Shown one piece after another: positions 35,858-45,551 of a DNA stretch of 64,000 nucleotides. The translations under genes were made by a program, and so were the position numbers. The number at the start of each line of letters is the position of its first letter. The stretch's first letter is position 1. The notes under the pieces are model-generated. The model searched no databases and had not been told where the DNA came from. It saw nothing but the letters and a program-made list of their open reading frames with translations. Origin of the DNA: Microbacterium hydrocarbonoxydans (lineage in GTDB: Bacteria; Actinomycetota; Actinomycetes; Actinomycetales; Microbacteriaceae); the NCBI RefSeq assembly GCF_904831005.1, contig NZ_LR882982.1:2356001-2420000 (forward strand), given 5' to 3'.

Positions 35858-36705
35858 CCGCCGACCGCCCCTGGGCCTACAGCGCGTTCCCTGTCGAGGT
35901 GCGCGCACGCGCGATGCTCAGCCCGCACTTCGTCAGGCTGACCCTGGGCGGTGAGAGTCTGCGACACTTCGCCAGCTGGGGCATGGATCAGCGGATCAAG
36001 GTCGTACTGCCGCTGCCCGACGGCGGCATCGCCGATTTCGGACTCCTCGACGAACCGACCCCGCATCCCTCCGACTGGTACACGCGGTGGCGCGCCCTCC
36101 CCGAGGACGAACGCAACGTTCTGCGCACCTATACCCCCGCCGCGATCAGAGCGGAGGACGGTGAGATCGACATCGACTTCTTCCTCCACGAGCCCAGTGG
36201 ACCCGCTTCGGCGTGGGCGGCTGCCGCGTCACCGGGTGACCGGCTGGTCGTGAACGGCCCCGACGCGCGGATGGGGTGGACGGGGTACGGTCTGCACTGG
36301 CATCCGGGCGACGCGCAGCGGTTCCTGATCATCGCCGATGAGACGGCGTTCCCTGCCGTGCGCGGCATCCTCGACTCCCTGGCGCCGGATGCTCGCGCCG
36401 AGGTCTTCGTCGAATGCGGCGACCCGGCCGACGATCTCATCTCACCGACCGCCCCCGGCACGGCGCGCGTGCACCGTGTGCTGCGCGACGCCGCAGACTC
36501 GGAGGCGATCGAACGGGCGGTACGCGCCTGGGGTGCCGTGCATGGCGCGTCCGCGCGCGAGGACACCGCCTTCTATGCGTGGATAGCGGGTGAGTCCAGC
36601 ACGACCACGGGTCTTCGCCGGTACCTGACCTCCGACCTGGGCATCGCGAAGGAACGGGTCTCGTTCCTCGGCTACTGGCGCCGAGGCGGACCGCTCGTCG
36701 GATGA
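35854..36705 (+). CDS. Siderophore-interacting protein (FAD-dependent ferric-siderophore reductase)
   Basis: The 283-residue protein has a ferredoxin-reductase-like fold. The N-terminal FAD domain includes VRARAMLSPHFVRLTLGGESL and RTYTPAAIRAEDGEIDIDFFLHE, where RTYT is the FAD-binding motif of the SIP family. RFLIIADETAFPAVRGIL starts the NADPH-binding domain. AWIAGESSTTTGLRRYLTSDLGIAKERVSFLGYWRRG is the conserved end (quoted in part). It would reduce the imported ferric siderophore to release Fe(II). It is the last gene of the iron-box operon. Confidence 0.93.
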   Translation: MTADRPWAYSAFPVEVRARAMLSPHFVRLTLGGESLRHFASWGMDQRIKVVLPLPDGGIADFGLLDEPTPHPSDWYTRWRALPEDERNVLRTYTPAAIRAEDGEIDIDFFLHEPSGPASAWAAAASPGDRLVVNGPDARMGWTGYGLHWHPGDAQRFLIIADETAFPAVRGILDSLAPDARAEVFVECGDPADDLISPTAPGTARVHRVLRDAADSEAIERAVRAWGAVHGASAREDTAFYAWIAGESSTTTGLRRYLTSDLGIAKERVSFLGYWRRGGPLVG

Positions 36706-36766
36706 TCCTTTCTGATCGCCCGGATCGTCGCGCTCGCAGCTGTTCGTCGGCGAGAGAGCAGGCGCC

Positions 36767-37378
36767 TCACCAGCCCAGGAGAGCCAGCACGCCCGATGCG
36801 ACGAGTGCGGACGCACCCGTCCACAGGACGATCGCGATGAACTGCCAGAACAGGACCCGCTCCTTGCCGACCCCGGCGGCCACGAAGAATGCCGCGGTCA
36901 GCATCGTCGGCAGCGCGAGCGGAGCCAGGAGGCTGGCGCCGGGCACACCGAACCTGACCAGCCAGCGCCGGAGCTTCGTGCGCCCCTTGCCGCCGCGGGT
37001 CGTCTCATCCTCGGCGTCAGCATCGGCGTCGGTCGAGGTCGCCGTGACGGTCGACGCCGTCTCGGCGCCGTCGGCGCCGCCCGTCGTCGTCCCTCCGGTC
37101 GGGACGGCGGCGGCCGAGGCCGACCCGGTCGCGCGACGCGCGACGATGGAGCCGCGGATGCGAGCGCCGAGCAGAACCACGAGGAGCACGCAGAGGAAGT
37201 TGCCCGCGATGGCGGCGATGGCGGCGACCACCGGGTTCAACCCGGCGACGATGCCCAGCACGGAGGCGCCCTCGCCTTCGAAGTAGGGAATGGCCGCAGC
37301 AAGCGCGACCAAGACGGGCTGGAGCAGGTCGGGAACCTGGTTCACGAAGTCCTGAAGCCAGGGGTAGGGGTTGTCCAT
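36767..37378 (-). CDS. Small multidrug export family protein (Sm_multidrug_ex)
   Basis: This membrane protein has 203 residues from ATG 37378, which has GAGGA about 11 nt upstream; ATG 37396 in frame has none. The segment VLVALAAAIPYFEGEGASVLGIVAGLNPVVAAIAAIAGNFLCVLLVVLLGARIRG is a pair of helices with the PYFEGEGA motif of this family. A long Ala/Thr/Asp-rich loop (about 85-135) is unusual. Two further helices end the protein. The family name overstates what is known: transport was not shown for most members. It reads leftward from a MerR-type promoter divergent from the GPP34 gene. Confidence 0.75.
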   Translation of the reverse strand: MDNPYPWLQDFVNQVPDLLQPVLVALAAAIPYFEGEGASVLGIVAGLNPVVAAIAAIAGNFLCVLLVVLLGARIRGSIVARRATGSASAAAVPTGGTTTGGADGAETASTVTATSTDADADAEDETTRGGKGRTKLRRWLVRFGVPGASLLAPLALPTMLTAAFFVAAGVGKERVLFWQFIAIVLWTGASALVASGVLALLGW

Positions 37379-37439
37379 GGGTGGTTCGTTCCTCATGTCG
37401 ATGCGGCGACCGGACGTTCGCCGGCCGCTCTCTGCACGC

Positions 37440-37470
37440 AGTCAAGACCCTGTTCCGGGAACAGAGTCAA
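37440..37470 (-). promoter_or_regulatory. MerR-type promoter of the export-family gene, 19-bp spacer
   Basis: On the reverse strand TTGACT (37465-37470) is the -35 and TTGACT (37440-37445) the -10. The 19 bp between them lie within a 23-bp near-palindrome at 37446-37468 whose 11-nt arms differ at one position. A 19-bp spacer with an internal palindrome is characteristic of promoters activated by MerR-family proteins. It closely matches the rightward promoter 25 bp away. Confidence 0.75.
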
Positions 37471-37494
37471 GTGCTCACCATGCTCGCGCCGCGC

Positions 37495-37525
37495 TTGACC
37501 CTGTCCTGGGAACAGGGTCTTCACT
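37495..37525 (+). promoter_or_regulatory. MerR-type promoter of the GPP34 gene, 19-bp spacer
   Basis: TTGACC (37495-37500) and TTCACT (37520-37525) are separated by 19 bp. GACCCTGT and ACAGGGTC at 37497-37504 and 37512-37519 form an 8-bp perfect inverted repeat spanning the spacer. TTCACT lies exactly 6 nt before ATG 37532, so the transcript is probably leaderless. The adjacent MerR-family gene is the natural candidate regulator. Confidence 0.8.
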
Positions 37526-37531
37526 GCACAC

Positions 37532-38215
37532 ATGACAGAAGAAGTGATGTCCGATGAGCCTCTGATCGTCGAAGACACGTTGCTGCTGCTCTTCCAGCCC
37601 GACTCCGGCACCATCGCCGGAGAGAACATCCTCTTCTACGTGCTCGGCGGAGCCGTGCTGGCCGACCTCGCACTCGCCGGTCGCGTCGAGGCTGAGGAGC
37701 AGGGGCCGTTCACCAGGGTGCGGGCGGTCGGCACCGGGGAAGCCCCCGACCCGCTCCTCGAGCCCGCCCTGACGTCGCTGTCGCGCAGGTCGCAGGATGT
37801 GCAGGCGGTGCTCGCCGACATCGGCCCCCGCCTCCGAGGACCGGTGCTCGACCGCGTCGTCGCTCGAGGCGACCTGCGCCGCACGGAAGGCAAGGTCCTC
37901 GGGCTCTTCCCGACGACTCGGATCACGCTGGCGAGCGATCGCCGCGCCGCCCTGATCCGTGACGTGCGGGCCGCGCTCATCGACGGCGAAGAGCCCAGCG
38001 CCCGGACCGCTGCGAGCATCGCCCTGCTCTCCGCGAGCAGCACGCTCCCCCAGTTCCACGCCGAGATCCCCTGGGGGACCGATGTCTACACCAGGGCGAA
38101 GAAGCTCGAGAGCGGCGAATGGGGAGCCGCGGCCGCCTCGAGTGCGGTGGCGCGCACCATGAACGCCGTCATCATGAACACGGTGATCGCGGCGACGGTG
38201 CTCCCCCGGCTGTGA
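37532..38215 (+). CDS. GPP34 (GOLPH3/VPS74-like) family protein
   Basis: The protein has 227 residues. LIVEDTLLLLFQPDSGTI, then YVLGGAVLADLALAGRVE, is the family's N-terminal pattern. LRGPVLDRVVARGDLRRTEGKVLGLFPTTRITL matches the loop and hairpin, and AASIALLSAS follows. In eukaryotes GPP34 binds phosphatidylinositol-4-phosphate at the Golgi. In actinobacteria the role is unknown. It starts at the predicted transcription start of a MerR-type promoter and ends 7 nt before the converging MerR gene stop. Confidence 0.88.
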   Translation: MTEEVMSDEPLIVEDTLLLLFQPDSGTIAGENILFYVLGGAVLADLALAGRVEAEEQGPFTRVRAVGTGEAPDPLLEPALTSLSRRSQDVQAVLADIGPRLRGPVLDRVVARGDLRRTEGKVLGLFPTTRITLASDRRAALIRDVRAALIDGEEPSARTAASIALLSASSTLPQFHAEIPWGTDVYTRAKKLESGEWGAAAASSAVARTMNAVIMNTVIAATVLPRL

Positions 38216-38222
38216 GGAAGCC

Positions 38223-38957
38223 TCAGGCCTCGGATGCCGCGATCGACGCCATCGCGATCGCCGTACCGCGAGCGATCACATCGAGCTGGGCCGGGTTGTA
38301 GAGCGCGGCGATCGATTCTGCGACCATCTCCCAGGTGGTCTGCGGTCGCCTCTTGTGGTGAGCGAGCGGGTCGCGGAGCCAGGGGTAGGCCTTCAGATCG
38401 TGGGCCAGCCCGACCGCGTATCTCACCGCCAGGGCGCTCCTCATCTCCTCGTCGGCATCAGGAGGAAGAGCATCGAAGTCGAGACGCACGTCCTCCGGAT
38501 CGGATTCGAGCATCGCCCGGATGTCGCGCATCGCCTCATCGTCGTAGACCTGGGCGTAGATGAGCATCAGCGACCGATCGGTGGCGGTGAGACGCGAACC
38601 CATGTTCTCGAAACCCGGGGGCATGTCGGGGGTCGTCGCGCCCTCGGCGATCGTGCGGATCTGCGCCCTCGCCTCCTGAAGACGCGCGATGGTGAGGGCG
38701 AGCTGACCGTCGATGTCTTCGAGCGCCGCGATCGCACGATCGTCGCCGGCCGCGACGCGGTCGATCTGATCGACGGGCACGCCGAGCTCGCGCAGGCGAC
38801 GTATCCGGAGCAGCTCCACGAGGTGGCGCACCTCGTAGCTCTTGTACCCGTTGGACGACCGCTCCGGCTGGTCGAGCAGGCCGACCCGGTGGTAGTGCCG
38901 CACGGTGTTCACCGTGGTCCCGGCGAGGTCAGCGACCTCTCTCGTGCTCCACACCAT
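38223..38957 (-). CDS. MerR family transcriptional regulator
   Basis: The protein has 244 residues. The MerR winged HTH is residues 1-70: MVWSTREVADLAGTTVNTVRHYHRVGLLDQPERSSNGYKSY, quoted in part, then RHLVELLRIRRLRELGVPVDQI. The dimer helix runs to about 110. The C-terminal 130 residues are acidic and helical and do not show the cysteine sets of metal-sensing members, so the effector is probably organic or a cell-envelope signal. It lies convergent to GPP34 and is the likely regulator of the twin promoters at 37440-37525. No copy of that promoter motif precedes its own start. Confidence 0.88.
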   Translation of the reverse strand: MVWSTREVADLAGTTVNTVRHYHRVGLLDQPERSSNGYKSYEVRHLVELLRIRRLRELGVPVDQIDRVAAGDDRAIAALEDIDGQLALTIARLQEARAQIRTIAEGATTPDMPPGFENMGSRLTATDRSLMLIYAQVYDDEAMRDIRAMLESDPEDVRLDFDALPPDADEEMRSALAVRYAVGLAHDLKAYPWLRDPLAHHKRRPQTTWEMVAESIAALYNPAQLDVIARGTAIAMASIAASEA

Positions 38958-39113
38958 GACGCGCGCCGCCTTCCGCTTTCTTCTCGTGTCCCATTCTGGG
39001 GCTCACCGGGGGCAGTGGGGGCGATCGGGTGCGCAGAGGGCTCTGTCGACACCGCGGTGCAGTGGATGATGCTGGTCATCGGTGTCTCCCCTGGCGTCGA
39101 CAGTGGACACGAA

Positions 39114-39153
39114 AAGGGCCCGAGCCCGCGAGATTCGCGGATTCGGGCCCCTT
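39114..39153 (-). terminator. Hairpin terminator downstream of nrdF
   Basis: A GC-rich imperfect hairpin begins AAGGGCCCGAGCCCGCG at 39114-39130 and pairs with CGCGGATTCGGGCCCCTT at 39136-39153. Read on the reverse strand it follows nrdF by 21 nt and ends in a short run of T residues. It is the natural end of the nrdHIEF transcript. Confidence 0.75.
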
Positions 39154-39174
39154 CTGGGGTTCAGACAGAAACGC

Positions 39175-40188
<1,014 letters not shown>

Positions 40189-42333
40189 TCAGAGCATGCA
40201 CGAGACGCACTCGGTCATGTCGGTGCCCTCGAGCGCCATCTGACGCAGACGGATGTAGTAGATCGTCTTGATGCCCTTGCGCCATGCGTAGATCTGAGCC
40301 TTGTTGATGTCACGCGTCGTGGCGGTGTCCTTGAAGAACAGCGTCAGCGACAGGCCCTGGTCGACGTGCTGGGTGGCCGCGGCGTACGTGTCGATGACCT
40401 TCTCGTAGCCGATCTCGTAGGCGTCCTGGTAGTACTCCAGGTTGTCGTTCGTCATGAACGGCGCCGGGTAGTAGACGCGACCGAGCTTGCCTTCCTTGCG
40501 GATCTCGATCTTCGACGCGATCGGGTGGATCGACGAGGTCGAGTTGTTGATGTACGAGATCGAACCGGTCGGGGGCACAGCCTGCAGGTTCTGGTTGTAG
40601 ATGCCGTGCTCCTGGATCGACGACTTCAGCGCCACCCAGTCGGCCTGCGTGGGGATGTGCTTGCCGGCGAAGAGCTCCTTGACCTTCTCGGTCTCGGGAA
40701 CCCAGGCGCGCTCGATGTACTTGTCGAAGAACTCCCCCGACGCGTACGTCGAGTCAGCGAAGCCGTCGAAGGCCTGCTTGCGCTCGATCGCCAGGTTGTT
40801 CGAGGCGCGCAGCGCGTGGAACAGCACCGTGTAGAAGTAGATGTTCGTGAAGTCGATGCCCTCTTCGGACCCGTAGTGCACGTGCTCGCGAGCGAGGTAG
40901 CCGTGCAGGTTCATCTGTCCGAGGCCGATCGCGTGAGAGCGGTCGTTGCCGTCTTCGATCGAGCGGACCGAGCGGATGTGGCTCTGATCGCTCACCGCGC
41001 TCAGCGCACGGATCGCCGTCTCGACGGTCTGACCCAGGTCATCGGCATCCATCGACAGCGCGATGTTCATCGAGCCGAGGTTGCAGGAGATGTCCTTGCC
41101 GATCTGGTCGTACGAGAGGTCGTCGTTGTACGTGGTCGGGGTGTTCACCTGCAGGATCTCGCTGCAGAGGTTCGACATGTTGATGCGGCCCTTGATCGGG
41201 TTGGCCTTGTTCACCGTGTCCTCGAACATGATGTACGGGTAGCCCGACTCGAACTGGATCTCGGCGATGGTCTGGAAGAACTCGCGCGCGTTGATCTTGG
41301 TCTTCTTGATGCGCGGGTTGTCGACCATCTCGCGGTACTTCTCGGTGACCGAGATGTCGCCGAAGGGAACGCCGTAGACCTTCTCGACGTCGTACGGCGA
41401 GAAGAGGTACATGTCCTCGCCGTTCTTCGCCAGCTCGAACGTGATGTCGGGCACGACGACGCCGAGCGACAGCGTCTTGATGCGGATCTTCTCGTCGGCG
41501 TTCTCACGCTTGGTGTCGAGGAAGCGCATGATGTCGGGGTGGTGGGCGTTGAGGTACACCGCACCCGCACCCTGACGGGCACCGAGCTGGTTGGCGTAGC
41601 TGAAGCTGTCTTCGAGGAGCTTCATCACGGGGATGATGCCCGAGGACTGGTTCTCGATCTGCTTGATCGGCGCGCCGGCCTCGCGGATGTTCGAGAGCAG
41701 CAGCGCCACTCCGCCGCCGCGCTTGGAGAGCTGGAGGGCGGAGTTGATGCCGCGGGCGATCGACTCCATGTTGTCTTCGATGCGCAGCAGGAAGCAGCTG
41801 ACGAGCTCGCCGCGCTGCGCCTTGCCCGAGTTGAGGAAGGTCGGGGTCGCCGGCTGGAAGCGACCGGAGATGATCTCCTCGACCAGTGCGACGGCGAGCT
41901 GCTCGTCGCCGCCCGCGAGACCGAGGGCCGTCATCACGACGCGGTCCTCGAAGCGCTCGAGGTAGCGCTTGCCGTCGAACGTTTTGAGCGTGTAGCTCGT
42001 GTAGTACTTGAAGGCGCCGAGGAAGGTCTCGAAGCGGAACTTCTTGCCGTACGCGAGGTCGTTGAGCTTCTGGATGAACTCGAGCGAGTACTGCTCGATC
42101 ACGGCCGGCTCGTAGTACTCCTTCTCGACCAGATAGTCGAGGCGCTCCTTGAGGGAGTGGAAGAACACCGTGTTCTGGTTGACGTGCTGCAGGAAGTACT
42201 CGCGCGCGGCGCGCTTGTCTGCGTCGAACTGGATCTTCCCGTTCGCGTCGTACAGGTTCAGCATGGCGTTGAGGGCGTGATAGTCGAGGCCCTCGTAGCT
42301 CGGGTTCATCTTGAACGCCACCGTCTCGCTCAC
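40189..42333 (-). CDS. nrdE: Ribonucleoside-diphosphate reductase class Ib, alpha subunit
   Basis: The protein has 714 residues from GTG 42333, which overlaps the nrdI stop as GTGA; a GTG at 42363 is an alternative. It is the catalytic subunit that reduces NDPs to dNDPs. Active-site cysteines lie in [10 protein letters not shown] and [15 protein letters not shown]. The tail TECVSCML carries the redox pair that NrdH reduces. NVPTGSI-type [18 protein letters not shown] is the substrate loop. It has no N-terminal ATP cone, as expected for class Ib. Confidence 0.96.
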   Translation of the reverse strand: MSETVAFKMNPSYEGLDYHALNAMLNLYDANGKIQFDADKRAAREYFLQHVNQNTVFFHSLKERLDYLVEKEYYEPAVIEQYSLEFIQKLNDLAYGKKFRFETFLGAFKYYTSYTLKTFDGKRYLERFEDRVVMTALGLAGGDEQLAVALVEEIISGRFQPATPTFLNSGKAQRGELVSCFLLRIEDNMESIARGINSALQLSKRGGGVALLLSNIREAGAPIKQIENQSSGIIPVMKLLEDSFSYANQLGARQGAGAVYLNAHHPDIMRFLDTKRENADEKIRIKTLSLGVVVPDITFELAKNGEDMYLFSPYDVEKVYGVPFGDISVTEKYREMVDNPRIKKTKINAREFFQTIAEIQFESGYPYIMFEDTVNKANPIKGRINMSNLCSEILQVNTPTTYNDDLSYDQIGKDISCNLGSMNIALSMDADDLGQTVETAIRALSAVSDQSHIRSVRSIEDGNDRSHAIGLGQMNLHGYLAREHVHYGSEEGIDFTNIYFYTVLFHALRASNNLAIERKQAFDGFADSTYASGEFFDKYIERAWVPETEKVKELFAGKHIPTQADWVALKSSIQEHGIYNQNLQAVPPTGSISYINNSTSSIHPIASKIEIRKEGKLGRVYYPAPFMTNDNLEYYQDAYEIGYEKVIDTYAAATQHVDQGLSLTLFFKDTATTRDINKAQIYAWRKGIKTIYYIRLRQMALEGTDMTECVSCML

Positions 42334-42782
42334 GGAGTCATGCTCTTCGACTGCAGTTCCCACTGTCTTTCCAATCCGTCGCTCACGCGATCAACGTCGT
42401 CCTGTGTGCCGAAGATCTCGAGCCGATACAAGTGAGGCACGTGGCACTTGCGGCTGATGATGTCTCCGGCGAGACAGAAGGACTCGCCGAAGTTGGTGTT
42501 GCCCGCGGAGATCACTCCGCGGATGTGACGACGGTTGCGCTCGTCGTTGAGGAACCGGATCACCTGTTTGGGTACGGCACCGCGTTCGACACCGCGCCCC
42601 TCACCCCCGCCGTAGGTGGGGGTGACGAGGACGAAGGGCTCGTCGACCACGAGCTCTTCGTCCTGACGGTGGAGCGGGATGCGGCGGGCCGGAAGCCCGA
42701 GCTTCTCGATGAAGCGAGCGGTGTTACCCGACGCGCTCGAGAAGTAGACCAGGAGCGGCGCGGCGGTCGCGACGGCGCTCAT
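42330..42782 (-). CDS. nrdI: Class Ib ribonucleotide reductase flavodoxin
   Basis: The protein has 150 residues. It is a flavodoxin-like FMN protein that supplies oxidant to assemble the Mn cofactor of Nrd[20 protein letters not shown] is the FMN phosphate loop. [26 protein letters not shown] and [21 protein letters not shown] are the NrdI-specific loops. It is encoded 6 nt after nrdH and overlaps nrdE by 4 nt. Confidence 0.95.
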   Translation of the reverse strand: MSAVATAAPLLVYFSSASGNTARFIEKLGLPARRIPLHRQDEELVVDEPFVLVTPTYGGGEGRGVERGAVPKQVIRFLNDERNRRHIRGVISAGNTNFGESFCLAGDIISRKCHVPHLYRLEIFGTQDDVDRVSDGLERQWELQSKSMTP

Positions 42783-42788
42783 GGCGGA

Positions 42789-43022
42789 TCACGCCAGACG
42801 CGAAGCGAGCTCGTCGATCTTGTCGGGACGGAAGCCCGACCAGTGGTCGCCGTCGGTCACGACGACGGGCGCCTGCATGTAGCCGAGCGCCTTGACCTGC
42901 TCGAGCGCTGCCGGGTCCTCCGACAGGTCGTGGATCTCGTACTCGATGCCCTTCGCGTCGAGCGCGCGATAGGTGGCGTTGCACTGAACGCAGGACGGCT
43001 TCGTGTAGACCGTGATCGACAT
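42789..43022 (-). CDS. nrdH: Glutaredoxin-like NrdH, electron donor to ribonucleotide reductase
   Basis: The protein has 77 residues. CVQC at 11-14 is the redox pair in the NrdH-type position, after MSITVYTKPS. The protein ends YMQAPVVVTDGDHWSGFRPDKIDELASRL, with the VWSGFRPD-type C-terminal motif characteristic of NrdH. It receives electrons from thioredoxin reductase and passes them to NrdE. It is the first gene of the leftward nrdHIEF operon. Confidence 0.96.
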   Translation of the reverse strand: MSITVYTKPSCVQCNATYRALDAKGIEYEIHDLSEDPAALEQVKALGYMQAPVVVTDGDHWSGFRPDKIDELASRLA

Positions 43023-43074
43023 CTGATCCCCTCAAATCTCTGGTTTGTCCGGTAGAGCCTCACCGGGATCTCAA

Positions 43075-43090
43075 TACTACATATAGGGAC
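43075..43090. promoter_or_regulatory. Candidate NrdR box upstream of nrdH
   Basis: TACTACATATAGGGAC includes the near-palindrome CTACATATAG and resembles NrdR boxes of high-GC actinobacteria. It lies about 53 bp upstream of the nrdH start. A weaker candidate, CCACAAGGGCTAGTAG, starts 31 bp farther upstream, the spacing expected for paired NrdR sites. NrdR would repress the operon when dATP is abundant. Assignment is by similarity from memory. Confidence 0.5.
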
Positions 43091-43387
43091 GGACATTCGG
43101 AGTGACCACAAGGGCTAGTAGTTACATCCGTGTAGTTTTCCACCGCTCTCCACTGGTACAACACAGGTTCTCCACCGTTTCTTCCACAGGCGCAGCCCCC
43201 TTGACAGCGCTCGCGAACCGCGTGAAATCGCGGCTCGGAACACTCGATGAGAAATCCATCCACAGGTCGCACGCTACGGGCCCCCTCAGACATCCGATTC
43301 GGTGTGGAAAGTCGTCATCGGCGTGTCGCGGCGTGTCGTCGCGCCGACGCTTCGACGGGTGTCCCCGGTGCCCGGTAGCGTTGACCC
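43091..43387. other. Intergenic region between nrdH and MFS gene, with five TCCAC motifs
   Basis: No gene was recognised here. Five same-strand TCCAC motifs occur at 43139, 43149, 43171/43172, 43183 and 43259, several in contexts resembling degenerate DnaA boxes (for example TTTTCCACC, TTCTCCACC, CTTCCACAG, CATCCACAG). The -10 of the MFS gene, TAGCGT at 43376-43381, is 6 nt before its GTG. DnaA control of ribonucleotide reductase is known in E. coli, so the cluster may be regulatory, but GC-rich background can also produce it. Confidence 0.35.
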
Positions 43388-44596
43388 GTGGCGGGATATC
43401 GGGACCTTCTTCGCACGCCCGGAGTGGCGCGCATGATCGCTGCACAGCTGACGGCTCGTTTCCCCAACGGGATGACCTCGCTGGCTATCCTCCTGCACGT
43501 CGAACAGCAGACCGGCTCGTACGGGTCGGCCGGTCTCGTGCTCGCAGCGACCAGCGTGGGTCAGGCCGTGGCCGGTCCGATCACGAGCAGATGGATGGGC
43601 GCCTGGGGGATGCGCCGAGTTCTCACACTCACCCTCAGTGTGTGCGTCGTGGCCGTTCTCGGACTGGCTCTGCTGCCGTTGAACGTTCCCGGCTACATGG
43701 TCCTGGGCATGATCGCGGGCCTGTCGACCCCTCCGGTGCAGGCCGCGGTGCGCACCATCTATCCGAAGCTCGTGAACTCCCGGCAGCTCACGCCCCTGTT
43801 CTCCCTCGACGCCTCCCTGCAGGAGATCATCTGGGTCCTCGCTCCGGTCGTGATCACCCTCGTCTCGACGCAGGTCGGCACGGCAGAAGGTCTGCTGCTG
43901 GTCGCGGTGGTGCTCGTCGGCGGCGGCGCGTGGTTCATCCTCTCCCCCGAGGTCGGCCGCGTGCGCATCCCGCGCAGTCGCAGCGCACTCGGCAAGGTCG
44001 TGCTCAAGCCGCCGGTGCTGCTCGCCACCGTCATCGGGTTCCTGCTCATCGGCGCGTGCTCGGCTGTCGAGGTCGGCGTCGTCGCGACCTTCGAGCACGG
44101 AAGCCTGGCAGCCGGTGTCGTGCTCGCCGTGTTCGCGGTCGGCAGCCTCGCCGGAGGGCTCTCGTTCGGCCACATCCCGATCGGCCCCTGGGCGATGGCC
44201 CGCCGCCTCACGATCGTGACAGTGGGCCTCGCTCTGACCATGATCTCCCTCAACGAGTTCTGGCTCGGCGGCACGCTGATCGTCGCCGGCATCGGCATCG
44301 CCCCGGCGCTCGCCGTGCTCTTCGCCATCACGACCGCGAGCGTCAAGTTCAGTGAGACGGCCGAGGCGTTCGGCTGGGCGGGCACGGGCCAGCTGATCGG
44401 CGCGGCTGCGGGCTCGGCGGTCGCAGGGTTCCTCGTCGATGCGACGGATCCGCGGGGCGCATATCTGGCCGCGGCCCTCTTCGCCGCGGCCGGTCTCGTC
44501 GTGTCGATCGTCTTCGTCCGCTCCTTCCCCGACCTGCGTCATCGCGATGCGAGCCCCCATCCCGACACCGAACCCCTGGCGGTCACCCCTTCATGA
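43388..44596 (+). CDS. MFS transporter
   Basis: The protein has 402 residues and about twelve hydrophobic segments. The N-terminal half has FPNGMTSLAILLHVEQQTGSYGSAGLVLAATSVGQAVAGP and the cytoplasmic basic loop SRWMGAWGMRRVL, corresponding to the MFS A-motif region. The central loop at about 190-200 (RVRIPRSRSALGKV) divides two six-helix halves. Direction and substrate are unknown. It resembles efflux-type MFS proteins of actinobacteria. GTG start with TAGCGT 6 nt upstream; the stop overlaps the kinase start by 4 nt, suggesting a shared substrate pathway. Confidence 0.85.
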   Translation: MAGYRDLLRTPGVARMIAAQLTARFPNGMTSLAILLHVEQQTGSYGSAGLVLAATSVGQAVAGPITSRWMGAWGMRRVLTLTLSVCVVAVLGLALLPLNVPGYMVLGMIAGLSTPPVQAAVRTIYPKLVNSRQLTPLFSLDASLQEIIWVLAPVVITLVSTQVGTAEGLLLVAVVLVGGGAWFILSPEVGRVRIPRSRSALGKVVLKPPVLLATVIGFLLIGACSAVEVGVVATFEHGSLAAGVVLAVFAVGSLAGGLSFGHIPIGPWAMARRLTIVTVGLALTMISLNEFWLGGTLIVAGIGIAPALAVLFAITTASVKFSETAEAFGWAGTGQLIGAAAGSAVAGFLVDATDPRGAYLAAALFAAAGLVVSIVFVRSFPDLRHRDASPHPDTEPLAVTPS

Positions 44597-45507
44597 GCTC
44601 CACGCCCTCTCCCGCATCCGTCACGCCCGAGGTCGTCTGCATCGGCGAGTCCATGGGACTCGTCACGGCTCTCGGCGCCCCGCTCGCCGAGACCGAGACG
44701 GCGGCCCTGGGACTCGCCGGAGCAGAGGGCAACGTCGCGGTCGGACTCGTCACGGCAGGCCACCGCGCCGCGTGGGCGTCGCGCCTCGGCGACGACCCGA
44801 TCGGCATCCGCATCGCGACCGAGCTGGAACGGCGCGGCGTCGACCTCTGGGCGACGATCGATGCGGATGCTCCCACCGGCGTCATGTTCAAGGACCCGGG
44901 CATCGAGTCGTCGTCGGTCTACTACTACCGGCGCGGGTCGGCCGCGTCGCTGATGGAGCCCGGCTTCCTCGACGCCACCCGGCTCACCGGCGTCCGCATC
45001 GTGCACACGACGGGCATCACGCCGGCGCTCTCGGCGTCGTGCCGCGCGATGGTCGACCAGCTGTTCGTCGACGCCCGCACAGCCGGCGCCCTCATGTCGT
45101 TCGATGTGAACGACCGGCGTGCGCTGTGGACGATGCAGGATGCGGCCGACACGCTCGCCCGTCTCGCGGATGCCGCCGACATCGCCTTCGTCGGGCGCGA
45201 TGAGGCCGAGCGCATCTGGGGCACCGCCACCGCCGCCGACATCCGCCGCCACCTGCCCAGCTGCGGACTCCTCATCGTGAAGGATGGCGACATCGGGGCC
45301 ACCGCCTTCCACGGCGATGACGAGCCGGTGTTCGTGCCCGCTCCCCGCGTCGAGGTCGTCGAGCCGGTCGGCGCCGGTGACGCGTTCGCCGCCGGGTTCC
45401 TCGCCGCGACGCTCGACGGCGCAGATCTGGCCGCGCGACTGACCGCGGGCCATGCCGCAGCGGCGCGCGTGCTGACCACCCTCGGCGATCTGCCGCCGCT
45501 GGACTGA
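44593..45507 (+). CDS. PfkB family sugar kinase, 2-keto-3-deoxygluconate kinase-like
   Basis: The protein has 304 residues with the ribokinase fold. VVCIGESMGLVTAL at the start, LGLAGAEGNVAVGLVTAGHRAAWASRLGDDPIG as the first PfkB signature (with the G-x-N motif), and VEPVGAGDAFAAGFLAATLDG as the second signature with the catalytic Asp complete the family. YYYRRGSAASLM and SFDVNDRRALW match KDG kinase-type members. Phosphorylates a sugar acid or sugar with ATP. ATG overlaps the MFS stop by 4 nt. Confidence 0.85.
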   Translation: MSSTPSPASVTPEVVCIGESMGLVTALGAPLAETETAALGLAGAEGNVAVGLVTAGHRAAWASRLGDDPIGIRIATELERRGVDLWATIDADAPTGVMFKDPGIESSSVYYYRRGSAASLMEPGFLDATRLTGVRIVHTTGITPALSASCRAMVDQLFVDARTAGALMSFDVNDRRALWTMQDAADTLARLADAADIAFVGRDEAERIWGTATAADIRRHLPSCGLLIVKDGDIGATAFHGDDEPVFVPAPRVEVVEPVGAGDAFAAGFLAATLDGADLAARLTAGHAAAARVLTTLGDLPPLD

Positions 45508-45551
45508 AGGCCGACGGCCTCCCCCACTCGACCCGGTCGTAGGCTGGCTGC

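Noticed and set aside
36706..36766. A terminator after the siderophore operon
   Set aside because: A GATC-based short inverted repeat is present, but the stem is too weak to support a call.
43122..43445. A 107-residue open frame on the - strand upstream of nrdH
   Set aside because: It overlaps the MFS start and has no family pattern or ribosome site.
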